From positions 372,001 to 436,000 of the forward strand of contig NZ_QEIH01000002.1 of NCBI RefSeq assembly GCF_003260195.1: a stretch of DNA of 64,000 nt, in the 5' to 3' direction. Positions 1-7,708 of the stretch are shown here, piece by piece (positions within the stretch are counted from its first letter, which is position 1; each line of letters starts with the position of its first letter). Source of the stretch: Lutibacter citreus (GTDB taxonomy: Bacteria; Bacteroidota; Bacteroidia; Flavobacteriales; Flavobacteriaceae). The translations under genes and the position numbers were made by a program. The notes under the pieces are model-generated. The model was given only the letters and a program-made list of their open reading frames with translations, ran no database searches and was not told where the DNA came from.

Positions 1-1148
1 TGCAACAAATAATTGCAGCACAAGCTTACTTTAAACAAGGTAAAGCAGGTTATTTACCTACTTTAAATGGAAGTGGACAATATGGTAATTATGAGTTTTC
101 TGAAAATGGATCAAGTGCTGCTCTTCCAAATTTTGATCAATACAATTTAGGACTTAATTTATCATGGGAAGCAGATATTTGGGGTAAAATAAGAAGTAAT
201 AAAAGAGCTTTTGAAGCTAAATATTTACAATCTGTTGCCGCACACCAGGCTATAAAAACAACCTTGGTTTCTCAAATTGCAACGGTATATTATAGATTAC
301 TTTCACTTGATGAACAAATTAGAATTACAAAAGAAACCATTATAGCCAGAACCAAAGGTTTAGAAACTACAAAAGCTTTAAAAGAAGCTGGAGATGTAAC
401 CGAAGTTGGTGTAAAACAAACAGAAGCGCAACTTTATACGGCACAAGCTATTTTAGTTGATTTAAATGAAGAAATGCGTTTGTTAGAAAATACAATGGCT
501 ATTTTATTGGCAAAACCTTCAACAAAAATAGAACGAGGAACTTTTGAAACTCAAAATATTTCTGTGCCATTAACAACAGGTGTTCCTAGTCAATTACTAA
601 GTAATAGACCAGATGTTATTGCAGCAGAATCTAATTTTATAAATGCTTTTGAATTAACAAATGTTGCAAAAAGTAATTTTTACCCATCTGTTACATTAAG
701 TGCTTCAGGAGGAATTGAAAGTTTAGAGTTTGATAATTTTTTCGATTCAAATTCATTATTTTCTTCTTTAATTGGAGGTTTAACACAACCAATATTTAAT
801 GGTCGAAAAATTAAAACTAAATATGAAGTAGCGAAAGCGCAGCAAGAAGAAGCATTACTCCGTTTTAAAGAATCTTTATTACTTGCAAGTAAAGAAGTTT
901 CAGATGCTATGTATAGTTATAAAGCTGCTTCAGAAAAAATAACAATTAAAGAGAATGAATTTAATGCATATAACACAGCAAGTGATTATTCTAGAGAGTT
1001 ATTAAATAATGGAATGGCAAATTATTTAGAAGTTTTAAATGCTGAAGAAAATGCGTTAAACTCTAAATTAGGATTAATAAATGCAGAATACAGTAAATTA
1101 AAAGCTACCGTAGAGCTATATAAGGCTTTAGGTGGTGGATGGAGATAG
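1..1148 (+). CDS. RND efflux outer-membrane channel, TolC/NodT family (5' end outside window)
   Basis: Outer-membrane channel subunit of a tripartite efflux pump that joins an inner-membrane RND transporter and a periplasmic adaptor. The frame is open from base 3, so the gene begins upstream; the visible part is about 381 residues of a family usually near 460-480. Seen: an aromatic stretch LGLNLSWEADIWGKIR near residue 55, the SNRPDVIAAE motif typical of the second repeat, and long helical segments rich in A, E and K. It ends in GGGWR. The N-terminal lipobox, and therefore lipidation, cannot be checked. The partner pump genes would be expected upstream. A hairpin terminator follows at once, so this is probably the last gene of its operon. 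Confidence 0.9.
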   Translation, partial: QQIIAAQAYFKQGKAGYLPTLNGSGQYGNYEFSENGSSAALPNFDQYNLGLNLSWEADIWGKIRSNKRAFEAKYLQSVAAHQAIKTTLVSQIATVYYRLLSLDEQIRITKETIIARTKGLETTKALKEAGDVTEVGVKQTEAQLYTAQAILVDLNEEMRLLENTMAILLAKPSTKIERGTFETQNISVPLTTGVPSQLLSNRPDVIAAESNFINAFELTNVAKSNFYPSVTLSASGGIESLEFDNFFDSNSLFSSLIGGLTQPIFNGRKIKTKYEVAKAQQEEALLRFKESLLLASKEVSDAMYSYKAASEKITIKENEFNAYNTASDYSRELLNNGMANYLEVLNAEENALNSKLGLINAEYSKLKATVELYKALGGGWR

Positions 1149-1174
1149 TTTTTTTTAGATTGATTTAACTATTG

Positions 1175-1208
1175 AAAAGGCAAGGAATTAATTTTTCTTG
1201 CCTTTTTT
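1175..1208 (+). terminator. Rho-independent terminator of the efflux operon
   Basis: A 10-bp perfect stem, AAAAGGCAAG paired with CTTGCCTTTT, has a 12-base loop and ends in a T run. It lies 26 bases after the stop codon of the efflux channel gene. Confidence 0.85.
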
Positions 1209-1637
1209 ACTTGTATGGGGTTTTATTACTTATTTTTATAAATACTCTTATAAGAGAAGTAGTTTTAGATGACAAAGCATATGCCAATTAACAAGTTTGT
1301 TTTTATGTTATACTGTTTATACTTCTTTAAATTTATTAAAAAATATTAATAAATAATTAAGAATCTACCATATGCACTTATTTTACTCTATTATTTATAT
1401 GTACTGGGTAAATTCATATAAATTTAATTGAGACTACCTAAGATTTAAGTGGAGGTATAATTTTATTCTCACCTGATTTTCTTATAAATTTAAAAGGGAA
1501 GTTGATTATAGCTCAATATGGAAAATATTTTAGAGGTTATTTACCTTTTAATAAAATATTTTATTTTGTGATAAATAATATAAAACAACTGTAAATCAAT
1601 AGTATATAATTAATATTGGGGTGTTTTATACAAATAA

Positions 1638-1653
1638 CTAAGCGATAGCTTAG
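1638..1653. promoter_or_regulatory. Palindromic operator O1 (CTAAGC-N4-GCTTAG), upstream of tetR
   Basis: The 16-mer CTAAGCGATAGCTTAG has perfect 6-bp arms. The identical 16-mer recurs at 2292-2307 and a one-base variant at 4286-4301. It sits just upstream of the tetR promoter. Its size and form suit a TetR-family dimer. Binding by the adjacent regulator is inferred from proximity and repetition. Confidence 0.7.
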
Positions 1654-1660
1654 AAAAAAG

Positions 1661-1691
1661 TTGTTTATATCTAAACAATTGCTTAGTTTTG
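1661..1691 (+). promoter_or_regulatory. Bacteroidota-type promoter of tetR
   Basis: TTG at 1661-1663 and a perfect TAnnTTTG box (TAGTTTTG, 1684-1691) are separated by 20 bases, which fits the Bacteroidota sigma-A pattern. The second operator copy fills the spacer and overlaps the first three bases of the -7 box, as expected for autorepression. Confidence 0.65.
1671..1686. promoter_or_regulatory. Imperfect operator O2 overlapping the tetR promoter
   Basis: CTAAACAATTGCTTAG has the same 6-4-6 layout as O1 with one mismatched arm base. It starts 33 bases after O1, about three helical turns, so both copies would lie on the same DNA face. A bound repressor here would cover the -7 box. Confidence 0.55.
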
Positions 1692-1708
1692 TAGTGTAAT
1701 TAGAAATA

Positions 1709-2272
1709 ATGGCAAGAAAAAAACAATATAACGAAGAAGAAGTAATTGAAAAAGCAATGTATTTGTTTTGGAAAAATGGTTACGAAAATACATCAGTTCG
1801 TATGTTGGAAAAGGAAATGGGTATAAATCAATTTTCAATATATGCTAGTTTTGGAAGCAAACAAGGTGTATTTCTTGAAAGTATAAAAAGTTATAATAGA
1901 AAAACAAAAGAGATGTTTGAAAAATTAAAAAATTCAAACAAAGGTGTGGAAGATATAAAAGAGTTCTTTTATGAATCTGTTGGGATTTCAGGATTTAGAG
2001 GTACTCAAAAAGGTTGTTTTGTAACAAATACATATAATGAATTTGCTGAAAGTGAAGATAAAATGATCAAAGAGCAAATAGTAAGTTTTATGGATAAATT
2101 GAAGGAAGTATTCATTGAAAAACTAAAAATGGATCCTACTAAAGATGAAGAAACAGTACTTAAACAAGCTAACTATTTATTATTAGCAAAACACGGTTTG
2201 GCCGCAGCAAGTAGAGTAAATGATAGAAAAGAAATTGAAGATTACATTGAAATGATATTTAAAAGTATATAG
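1709..2272 (+). CDS. TetR/AcrR family transcriptional regulator
   Basis: One-component repressor, 187 residues, the usual TetR length. The N-terminal helix-turn-helix spans about residues 8-55 (AMYLFWKNGYENTSVRMLEKEMGI then FSIYASFGSKQGVFLESI). The C-terminal ligand-binding half has no recognisable ligand signature but keeps two cysteine/aromatic-rich helices around QKGCFVTNTYNEFAE, seen in TetR members of the AcrR/NemR type. It is the first gene of the DoxX/AhpD island. Two copies of a 16-bp palindrome lie in its promoter region and further copies precede genes downstream, so it probably represses itself and the island. The inducer is unknown; an electrophile or thiol-reactive compound would fit the neighbours. 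Confidence 0.9.
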   Translation: MARKKQYNEEEVIEKAMYLFWKNGYENTSVRMLEKEMGINQFSIYASFGSKQGVFLESIKSYNRKTKEMFEKLKNSNKGVEDIKEFFYESVGISGFRGTQKGCFVTNTYNEFAESEDKMIKEQIVSFMDKLKEVFIEKLKMDPTKDEETVLKQANYLLLAKHGLAAASRVNDRKEIEDYIEMIFKSI

Positions 2273-2291
2273 CTTTTTTTTTGAATTTAAA

Positions 2292-2307
2292 CTAAGCGAT
2301 AGCTTAG
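2292..2307. promoter_or_regulatory. Palindromic operator O3 upstream of the first DoxX gene
   Basis: An exact copy of the 16-mer at 1638-1653, located 33 bases before the DoxX start codon and 20 bases after the tetR stop codon. No clear TAnnTTTG box lies beside it, so either the promoter is non-canonical or the site acts on read-through transcription. Confidence 0.65.
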
Positions 2308-2339
2308 AAATAATAACCTAAACAACAAGAATTTACATT

Positions 2340-2768
2340 ATGAAGAAAATATTATTAATCACTAACTTATTAATGGGAGTGGTTTTATCAAGATTTGCCA
2401 TTTCAAAATTAGCTGGATGGGAAATATCAGTAAATGCTTTTATAGAAATGGCTAAACCTTTAAGTATAGATCCTACCTTTTTTAGAGTATTTACAGGAAT
2501 AATTATTTCGACTGTAGTAATTGGTTATTTATCAACAGCTATTTATAGTTTATTCAAGAATAAGGCCAACCTAAAAATTCCTTTTACAAATTGGGCAATT
2601 TTAGCCAACCTTTTTGGCTTACTAACAATGATAGGTGCACTTTTGGCCGAGTTTTCACTAAGAGTACAACCTAAATGGTTATTGGTTTATATAGCTATAG
2701 GAGTTATACTATTTTCGGCAATAAACATCTTTATTTTAAACAAACAAAAACAAATACAAAATCATTAA
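2340..2768 (+). CDS. DoxX-like integral membrane protein
   Basis: Small four-helix membrane protein, 142 residues, of the DoxX/DoxD-like group. Hydrophobic segments lie at about 4-22, 47-70, 82-105 and 115-134. The N-terminal pattern (membrane helix, then SRFAISKLAGW and a short polar stretch before FFRVFTG) matches the DoxX layout LFxxxGxxKL. DoxX proteins have been linked to quinone or thiol redox at the membrane, but the biochemical activity of this subgroup is unsettled. It follows an exact operator copy and lies 11 bases before the first AhpD-like gene. Two further DoxX-like genes occur at 4930-5316 and 5313-5726. Confidence 0.8.
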   Translation: MKKILLITNLLMGVVLSRFAISKLAGWEISVNAFIEMAKPLSIDPTFFRVFTGIIISTVVIGYLSTAIYSLFKNKANLKIPFTNWAILANLFGLLTMIGALLAEFSLRVQPKWLLVYIAIGVILFSAINIFILNKQKQIQNH

Positions 2769-2779
2769 AAATTAAAATT

Positions 2780-3346
2780 ATGAGCACATTTAAAATACAC
2801 AATTTAGAAACAGCACCAGAAGCAAGTAAAGTATTATTAGAACAATCTTTAAAATCAAACGGAATGATACCGGGATTACACGGTGTTTTAGCTGAATCTC
2901 CAGAATTATTTGAGGCTTACCAAACGCTTCATAAATTGTTTACACAATCGTCATTCAATGCAGAAGAATTAACAGTGGTTTGGCAAAGTATTAATGTAGA
3001 GCACGAATGTCATTATTGTGTACCTGCACATACAGGAATAGCACATATGATGAAAGTAGATGCTGCATTAACTGAAGCATTAAGAAACAGTGAACCAATG
3101 CCAACTGAAAAATTACAAGCTTTACAAGATACTACGTTAGAAATTGTAAGAGAACGCGGTCATCTTTCAGAATCACAAAAAGAAAAATTCTTTGCAGCAG
3201 GTTATGGAAACCGTCAATTATTAGAAATTGTTTTAGGATTATCTCAAAAAGTAATTAGTAATTACACAAATCACTTGGCAGAAACTCCTGTAGATAAAGC
3301 TTTTGAAAAATTTGCTTGGGAGAAAAAGATTAAGGTTGCTGAATAA
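2780..3346 (+). CDS. Carboxymuconolactone decarboxylase / AhpD-like protein (copy 1)
   Basis: AhpD-fold protein of 188 residues. The signature EHECHYCVPAH (residues 74-84) supplies the CxxC pair C77/C80 and the nearby His84, which in AhpD-type proteins carry out thiol-based peroxide reduction or act as a redox partner. I chose the ATG at 2780 because an upstream in-frame start at 2675 would overlap the DoxX gene by 94 bases and add a sequence unlike copy 2, which starts MSNFKIHNLETAP. Copy 2 lies at 4323-4871. The two are almost identical from about residue 57 onward but well diverged before it. Confidence 0.9.
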   Translation: MSTFKIHNLETAPEASKVLLEQSLKSNGMIPGLHGVLAESPELFEAYQTLHKLFTQSSFNAEELTVVWQSINVEHECHYCVPAHTGIAHMMKVDAALTEALRNSEPMPTEKLQALQDTTLEIVRERGHLSESQKEKFFAAGYGNRQLLEIVLGLSQKVISNYTNHLAETPVDKAFEKFAWEKKIKVAE

Positions 3347-3409
3347 AAATTTAATATTAACCATTATCTCTCTCCAAATTTAAGAAGGATAATTATAAAT
3401 AAAGAGAAC

Positions 3410-4240
3410 ATGTATTTTTCAAGATTAATTATTGTAGTAATATTCAGTGCGTTTTTGGTTGCCTGTGTAAATAAAAAAGAAAAGACTAAAGAAACTTCTA
3501 AAGAAGTAGAGGTTAAAAAGCCAGAATTTAAAAATAAAGGACACGAATTAGTCTATAAAATGACTCAAGAAACGGGAAGCTATCAAGATTTATTGAATTT
3601 GAAAGATATTGTTTTTAATTATACGTACCGAACACCTGATAAAAAAGAAGATGTTTCTATTGAGTCATACATTTTTAATGGTGAATTGTCTCACGGTACA
3701 TACTTAAAACACGAAAGAACCTTACCAAGTTTAACTGGGAAAATGGAGCAAGGATATAATGGAAAAAACTTTTGGTTAAAAATAGATGGAAAAGAAATAA
3801 CAGATAATGCAGCTATCGCAAGTGTATCCTTTACCCGTAAAACTAATTTTTATTGGTTTGCTATGATGCAAAAATTATTAGATCCAGGCATTAATTACCA
3901 ATATTTAGGAGAGAAAAGTATAAATGAAAAAATGTACGAAGTAGTGAAAATCACTTTTACATCTGCTAATGACGAACCTAGTGATACATATCAACTATAC
4001 ATAAATCCAAACACTCATCTAGTAGAACAATTTCTATTTACTGTAGTTTCAAAAAATGTTACTGATCCTATATTAATGCGTGTTGAATATGAAAAAATTA
4101 ATGGTGTTTTATTAACTACTTATAGAAAATATACAAAGTCTAATTGGGAAGCAACTGTAATTAATGATACTTGGGTAGAAGAAATAACTAAAGACATTAA
4201 GTTTAATCAAGGTTTAGATAAAAGTTTGTTTAGCAACTAA
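3410..4240 (+). CDS. Lipoprotein, probable DUF6503 family
   Basis: Predicted lipoprotein of 276 residues: a hydrophobic signal ends in the lipobox FLVAC with the acylated Cys at about residue 19, followed by a charged K/E linker. The mature part has alternating beta patterns such as GYNGKNFWLKIDG and TYQLYINPNTHLVEQFLF. These resemble the LolA/outer-membrane-lipoprotein-sorting-like fold found in flavobacterial DUF6503 proteins. The assignment is from memory of family patterns and is tentative. It sits between the two AhpD-like genes, so it probably belongs to the same operon, but no enzymatic role can be inferred. Confidence 0.65.
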   Translation: MYFSRLIIVVIFSAFLVACVNKKEKTKETSKEVEVKKPEFKNKGHELVYKMTQETGSYQDLLNLKDIVFNYTYRTPDKKEDVSIESYIFNGELSHGTYLKHERTLPSLTGKMEQGYNGKNFWLKIDGKEITDNAAIASVSFTRKTNFYWFAMMQKLLDPGINYQYLGEKSINEKMYEVVKITFTSANDEPSDTYQLYINPNTHLVEQFLFTVVSKNVTDPILMRVEYEKINGVLLTTYRKYTKSNWEATVINDTWVEEITKDIKFNQGLDKSLFSN

Positions 4241-4285
4241 ATAGAATTCAATAAAAACTATTAAAATTAAAAATACAACTTAAAA

Positions 4286-4301
4286 CTAAGCGAAAGCTTA
4301 G
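4286..4301. promoter_or_regulatory. Palindromic operator O4 upstream of the second AhpD-like gene
   Basis: CTAAGCGAAAGCTTAG differs from O1 and O3 only in one spacer base and keeps both perfect arms. It lies 21 bases before the start codon of AhpD-like copy 2. Confidence 0.65.
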
Positions 4302-4322
4302 AATAATATTAATAAAATAATT

Positions 4323-4871
4323 ATGAGCAATTTTAAAATTCACAATTTAGAAACAGCACCAAAAGAAAGTGTGCCATTTATAGAACAATCATTAAAAAGT
4401 TATGGAATGATTCCAAACTTAACAGCAACATTAGCAGAAGCTCCTGGAATTGTTGAAGCATACGGAGTATTACATAATTTATTTGCAAACTCATCATTTA
4501 ATGCTGAAGAATTAACAGTAGTGTGGCAAACAATTAATGTAGAACACGAGTGTCATTATTGTGTACCTGCACATACAGGAATTGCCCATAGTATGAAAGT
4601 AGATGCTGCATTAACTGAAGCTTTAAGAAACAGTGAACCAATGCCAACTGAAAAATTACAAGCATTACAAGATACTACCTTAGAAATTGTAAGAGAACGT
4701 GGTCATCTTTCAGAAGCTCAAAAAGAAAAATTCTTTGCAGAAGGTTATGGAAACCGTCAGTTATTAGAAATTATTTTAGGGTTATCTCAAAAAGTAATTA
4801 GTAACTATACAAATCATTTAGCAGAAACTCCTGTAGATAAAGCTTTTGAAAAGTTTGCTTGGAAAAAGTAA
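4323..4871 (+). CDS. Carboxymuconolactone decarboxylase / AhpD-like protein (copy 2)
   Basis: 182-residue paralogue of the protein at 2780-3346, with the same EHECHYCVPAH redox motif (Cys77, Cys80, His84). From about residue 57 to the end the two proteins differ at only a handful of positions. The first 56 residues differ at roughly half, mostly after the shared start FKIHNLETAP. This copy ends in WKK and lacks the short tail of copy 1. It has its own operator copy upstream and a strong hairpin downstream, so it can be regulated apart from copy 1. Expected activity is thiol-dependent peroxidase or partner of a peroxiredoxin; the substrate is unknown. Confidence 0.9.
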   Translation: MSNFKIHNLETAPKESVPFIEQSLKSYGMIPNLTATLAEAPGIVEAYGVLHNLFANSSFNAEELTVVWQTINVEHECHYCVPAHTGIAHSMKVDAALTEALRNSEPMPTEKLQALQDTTLEIVRERGHLSEAQKEKFFAEGYGNRQLLEIILGLSQKVISNYTNHLAETPVDKAFEKFAWKK

Positions 4872-4878
4872 TAAATTC

Positions 4879-4913
4879 ATTATCAGCATAAAATTAATTT
4901 TTATGCTGATAAT
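4879..4913. terminator. Long perfect hairpin after AhpD-like copy 2
   Basis: A 15-bp perfect inverted repeat (ATTATCAGCATAAAA and its complement) has a 5-base loop and starts 8 bases after the stop codon. There is no T run after it on either strand, so it may be a weak terminator or an mRNA-stabilising stem rather than a standard rho-independent terminator. Confidence 0.5.
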
Positions 4914-4929
4914 TAAAGATAAATAAATT

Positions 4930-5316
4930 ATGCAAAACATTAAATATCAAATTATTAATATTATTACAATACTAATAATGACCTTTTTTGCAATTCCTAA
5001 ATTATTAGGAAAACCGCAAAGTGTTGCAGGTTTTAAGCAATTTGAAAATGCAATTCATTTAAATGCAGATTTTTTTCGAATATTTACAGGTATTTCAGAA
5101 TTGGGTTTAGCCATTCTTGTATTAGTTTTCGCTTTTAATAAGAATATAACTATTGGAAAATTAGCTTTTTCGTTTTTGTTAATAACTATGATAACTGCCT
5201 TAGGTTTAGAATTTTTTGCTAGACCAGAACCTAAATTAATATTGGTAATTATAGCTGTTGTATTGGCGCTATTTGCTATTTATAGATTAAGAACTTTTAA
5301 CCAAAATGTAAAATGA
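4930..5316 (+). CDS. DoxX-like integral membrane protein
   Basis: 128 residues with four hydrophobic segments (about 7-25, 45-65, 73-92, 97-117). The region FFAIPKLLGKPQSVAGFKQF and the following FFRIFTGISELG fit the DoxX-like pattern of a small residue-K-L-x-G motif after helix 1 and a glycine-rich helix 2. Its stop codon overlaps the start of the next DoxX-like gene (ATGA), so the two are translationally coupled and may form a hetero-oligomer. The redox role is inferred from the family and neighbours only. Confidence 0.8.
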   Translation: MQNIKYQIINIITILIMTFFAIPKLLGKPQSVAGFKQFENAIHLNADFFRIFTGISELGLAILVLVFAFNKNITIGKLAFSFLLITMITALGLEFFARPEPKLILVIIAVVLALFAIYRLRTFNQNVK

Positions 5317-5726
5317 AAAAATCAGTAAAAATAATAACAGGAATTTTAGGATTTATAATGCTAATACCTGGATTGGCAAAATTTACAGAACCATTTAAAA
5401 CATTTATCTATAAGCATCTTACTATTATTGGATTTCCATTACCAGATTTAATGCAATATGTAGTAAAGTTTAGTGAAATTGGTGTTGGAGTTTTATTAAT
5501 TTATATTGCTTTTAAAGGAGGTAAATTAAACCCATCAATAAGAAATAAACTGTTTTATTTAGGAAATTTAACCGTTGCAATTATGATGGTTGTTGCTGTT
5601 TATACACACGTACATCCAAATGTTCCTGCTGAAATATTACCAATGGAGTTTAAACCACCATATATGCCAATAGGATATTTAATTTTGGTAGCAGTAAATG
5701 TTTATTTGTATACAAAACGGAACTAA
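5313..5726 (+). CDS. DoxX-like integral membrane protein
   Basis: 137 residues, overlapping the preceding DoxX-like gene by four bases. Hydrophobic helices are at about 5-22, 44-64, 80-97 and 116-133. Seen are GLAKFTEPFKTF after helix 1 and FSEIGVGVLL in helix 2, typical DoxX positions. His93 and His96 in YTHVHP lie near a membrane border, a detail also seen in other DoxX-like proteins. Function unknown; probably a membrane redox or quinone-linked partner within the island. Confidence 0.8.
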   Translation: MKKSVKIITGILGFIMLIPGLAKFTEPFKTFIYKHLTIIGFPLPDLMQYVVKFSEIGVGVLLIYIAFKGGKLNPSIRNKLFYLGNLTVAIMMVVAVYTHVHPNVPAEILPMEFKPPYMPIGYLILVAVNVYLYTKRN

Positions 5727-5900
5727 AAAAGTTTAAAAAAAATTAAAAGAAAAAAGAGAAAGAATCAATCTTATAAAGGCATTCTTTTTCAAAAACATAT
5801 ATAAATGAATACTTAAAAAAATACTATGTTATCATTAATTGGTATTACAAATAAAAATAAAATGACAATAAATTATAGTTTCAAAAGCAATCCCCAATCT

Positions 5901-6707
5901 ATGGTAAAAACATACTTGCATATATTAATGTTTTTAACTTTTTTAATCACCATTTCATCAAGTTTAAATGCGCAGGAAATGAAACATGATAGCGATAAAA
6001 TGGAGGCTTTACCTAAACCAAAAGTAATTATTTTTGATGTAAATGAAACGCTACTTGATATGGCTCCTTTAAAAACATCGGTTGGTAAAGCGCTTAATGG
6101 AAGAGAAGATTTATTGCCTTTGTGGTTTTCAACAATGTTACATTATTCATTGGTTGAAACTTTAACAGAAAACTATCATAGTTTTGGTGAAATAGGAACT
6201 GCAGCTTTAATGATGGTTGCTGAAACACAAGGCATTGAAATTAGTTATGATGATGCAAAAAAATCTATTGTAACTCCTTTAAGATCTCTTCCTGCACATG
6301 CTGATGTAGTTGAAGGTTTAAAAAAACTAAGTAAAGGAGGTTTTGGAATTGTAAGTTTAACTAATTCTTCTCCAATAGGAGTTGCAACTCAGTTTAAAAA
6401 TGCAGGTTTAACGGAATATTTTGACAATAGTTATACGGTTGAAGCAATACAAAAATACAAACCACATTTAGATACTTACAGAATGGTTTTAAACGATTTA
6501 GGTATTAAACCAAATGAAGTTTTAATGGTAGCTGCACACGCTTGGGATTTGGCTGGAGCTAAAAAAGCAGGATTACAAACAGCATTTATTCAACGTCCAG
6601 GGAAAGTATTATATCCAAATGTTGAAAAACCAGATTATATAGTAAAAGATCTAAATGAGTTGGTGAAAATGTTTGATCAAAAGGGGTATTTTAAATCGGA
6701 TTATTAA
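5901..6707 (+). CDS. Exported haloacid dehalogenase-type II-like HAD hydrolase
   Basis: HAD-superfamily protein of 268 residues from this start. Motif I is FDVNETLLD, with the first Asp as nucleophile. Motif II is LTNSS. The C-terminal MVAAHAWDLAGAKKAG then FIQRPG is diagnostic of (S)-2-haloacid dehalogenase-type II proteins, so C-halogen or C-F bond hydrolysis or a related phosphatase activity is possible. I chose the ATG at 5901 because it puts a clear signal peptide at the N-terminus (hydrophobic core FLTFLITISSS, cleavage after LNAQ). In-frame ATGs at 5826 and 5862 would add 25 or 13 residues in front. A signal peptide is unusual for this normally cytoplasmic family. A second, cytoplasmic HAD of the same type is at 7705. 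Confidence 0.8.
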   Translation: MVKTYLHILMFLTFLITISSSLNAQEMKHDSDKMEALPKPKVIIFDVNETLLDMAPLKTSVGKALNGREDLLPLWFSTMLHYSLVETLTENYHSFGEIGTAALMMVAETQGIEISYDDAKKSIVTPLRSLPAHADVVEGLKKLSKGGFGIVSLTNSSPIGVATQFKNAGLTEYFDNSYTVEAIQKYKPHLDTYRMVLNDLGIKPNEVLMVAAHAWDLAGAKKAGLQTAFIQRPGKVLYPNVEKPDYIVKDLNELVKMFDQKGYFKSDY

Positions 6708-6724
6708 AAATAAACAATATTAAA

Positions 6725-7009
6725 ATGATAAAATTATCAGTAATGTATCCAAATGGTTCAGATACCAAATTTGATACAGATTATTATAAAAACAAACATT
6801 TACCAATGGTTGCAAGACTTTTAGGAAATGCAGCAAAAAAAATTGAATTTGAAATTGGTTTGGGAAGCGCAGTTCCAGGAGAGCCAGCTCCGTTTATAGG
6901 AATAACACATATTACTTTTGAATCTCTTAAAACATTTCAAGATTCATTTGGTGCTAATTATACCAATGTTTTACCTGTAATACAAATTAGTGAAATAGTT
7001 TTAGGTTAA
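6725..7009 (+). CDS. EthD family protein
   Basis: 94-residue single-domain protein of the dimeric alpha/beta-barrel EthD family. Seen: the N-terminal strand MIKLSVMYP, then FDTDYYKNKHLPMVARLLG, where the Tyr-x3-His-x-Pro pattern is the usual EthD hallmark, and the closing strand VLPVIQISEIVLG. Family members are small oxygenase- or decarboxylase-like proteins; EthD itself is needed for ethyl tert-butyl ether degradation but has no clear catalytic role. It lies 17 bases after the exported HAD gene and is probably co-transcribed with it. Confidence 0.85.
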   Translation: MIKLSVMYPNGSDTKFDTDYYKNKHLPMVARLLGNAAKKIEFEIGLGSAVPGEPAPFIGITHITFESLKTFQDSFGANYTNVLPVIQISEIVLG

Positions 7010-7051
7010 TCTACAGTTGTTTTAATTTTGAATAACTAAAAAAAAGTATTT

Positions 7052-7708
7052 ATGAGTGATAAAATTAGAATAGATGTAATTTCAGATGTTGTTTGCCCAT
7101 GGTGTATTATTGGGTATAAACGATTGGAAAAAGCTATTGATGAAATGGGAATTCAAGATAAAATTGAGCTTGAATGGCAACCGTTTGAATTAAATCCTGA
7201 TATGCCTGCAGAAGGCGAAAATATAATAGAACATATTTCAAGAAAATATGGATCTAGTTTAGAAGATCAAGAAAAATCACAAGCATATATGACTGAAATG
7301 GGAGCTGAATTAGGCTTTCAGTTTAATTATAATAATGAAATGAATGTGGTAAATACTTTGGATGCTCATATTCTTTTAGATTACGCAAAAGAACAAGGCA
7401 AACAAACCGCGTTAAATTTAAGTTTAGTAAAAGCATTTTTTACTGATGGAAAAGATATTTCAAAAAAAGAAATTCTTACTGAAGCATTAAAAAGAGTGGA
7501 TTTAAATGTTGAGGAAGCAATGTTGAGATTAGATGATTTAGAAACACGTGAACGTGTTAAAAATAAAGAAAGATTTTGGACTAGCAGAGGAGTTTCATCT
7601 GTGCCAACTGTTGTTTTTAATAGTACTAGCGCGTTAAACGGAGCACAGCCTGTTAATGTTTACAAACAAGTTTTAACAGAGCTTTTAAATAAAAAACAAA
7701 TATTATGA
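7052..7708 (+). CDS. FrnE/DsbA-family thiol oxidoreductase
   Basis: 218-residue thioredoxin-fold protein with the active site CPWC at residues 15-18 and the cis-proline loop SSVPTVVFN near residue 190. The helical insertion and the motif EWQPFELNPDMP are characteristic of the FrnE/2-hydroxychromene-2-carboxylate isomerase-like DsbA subgroup. There is no signal peptide, so it acts in the cytoplasm as a disulfide oxidoreductase or isomerase, probably in stress defence. Its stop codon overlaps the next HAD gene (ATGA), indicating translational coupling. Confidence 0.9.
   Translation: MSDKIRIDVISDVVCPWCIIGYKRLEKAIDEMGIQDKIELEWQPFELNPDMPAEGENIIEHISRKYGSSLEDQEKSQAYMTEMGAELGFQFNYNNEMNVVNTLDAHILLDYAKEQGKQTALNLSLVKAFFTDGKDISKKEILTEALKRVDLNVEEAMLRLDDLETRERVKNKERFWTSRGVSSVPTVVFNSTSALNGAQPVNVYKQVLTELLNKKQIL

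Larger units (their letters stand above)
1149..1708. other. Intergenic region (560 bp) before the TetR gene
   Basis: This holds the efflux terminator, a 12-bp palindrome CTCTTATAAGAG at 1245-1256 of unknown role, and the promoter and two operators of the TetR gene at its 3' end. Bases 1442-1594 form a stop-free + strand frame of about 50 codons without an ATG. It could be a gene relic but resembles nothing I recognise. The rest is plain AT-rich DNA. Confidence 0.6.

Noticed and set aside
2675-2779. Longer start for the first AhpD-like protein
   Set aside because: It would overlap the DoxX gene by 94 bases, and the paralogue at 4323 begins at the position corresponding to 2780.
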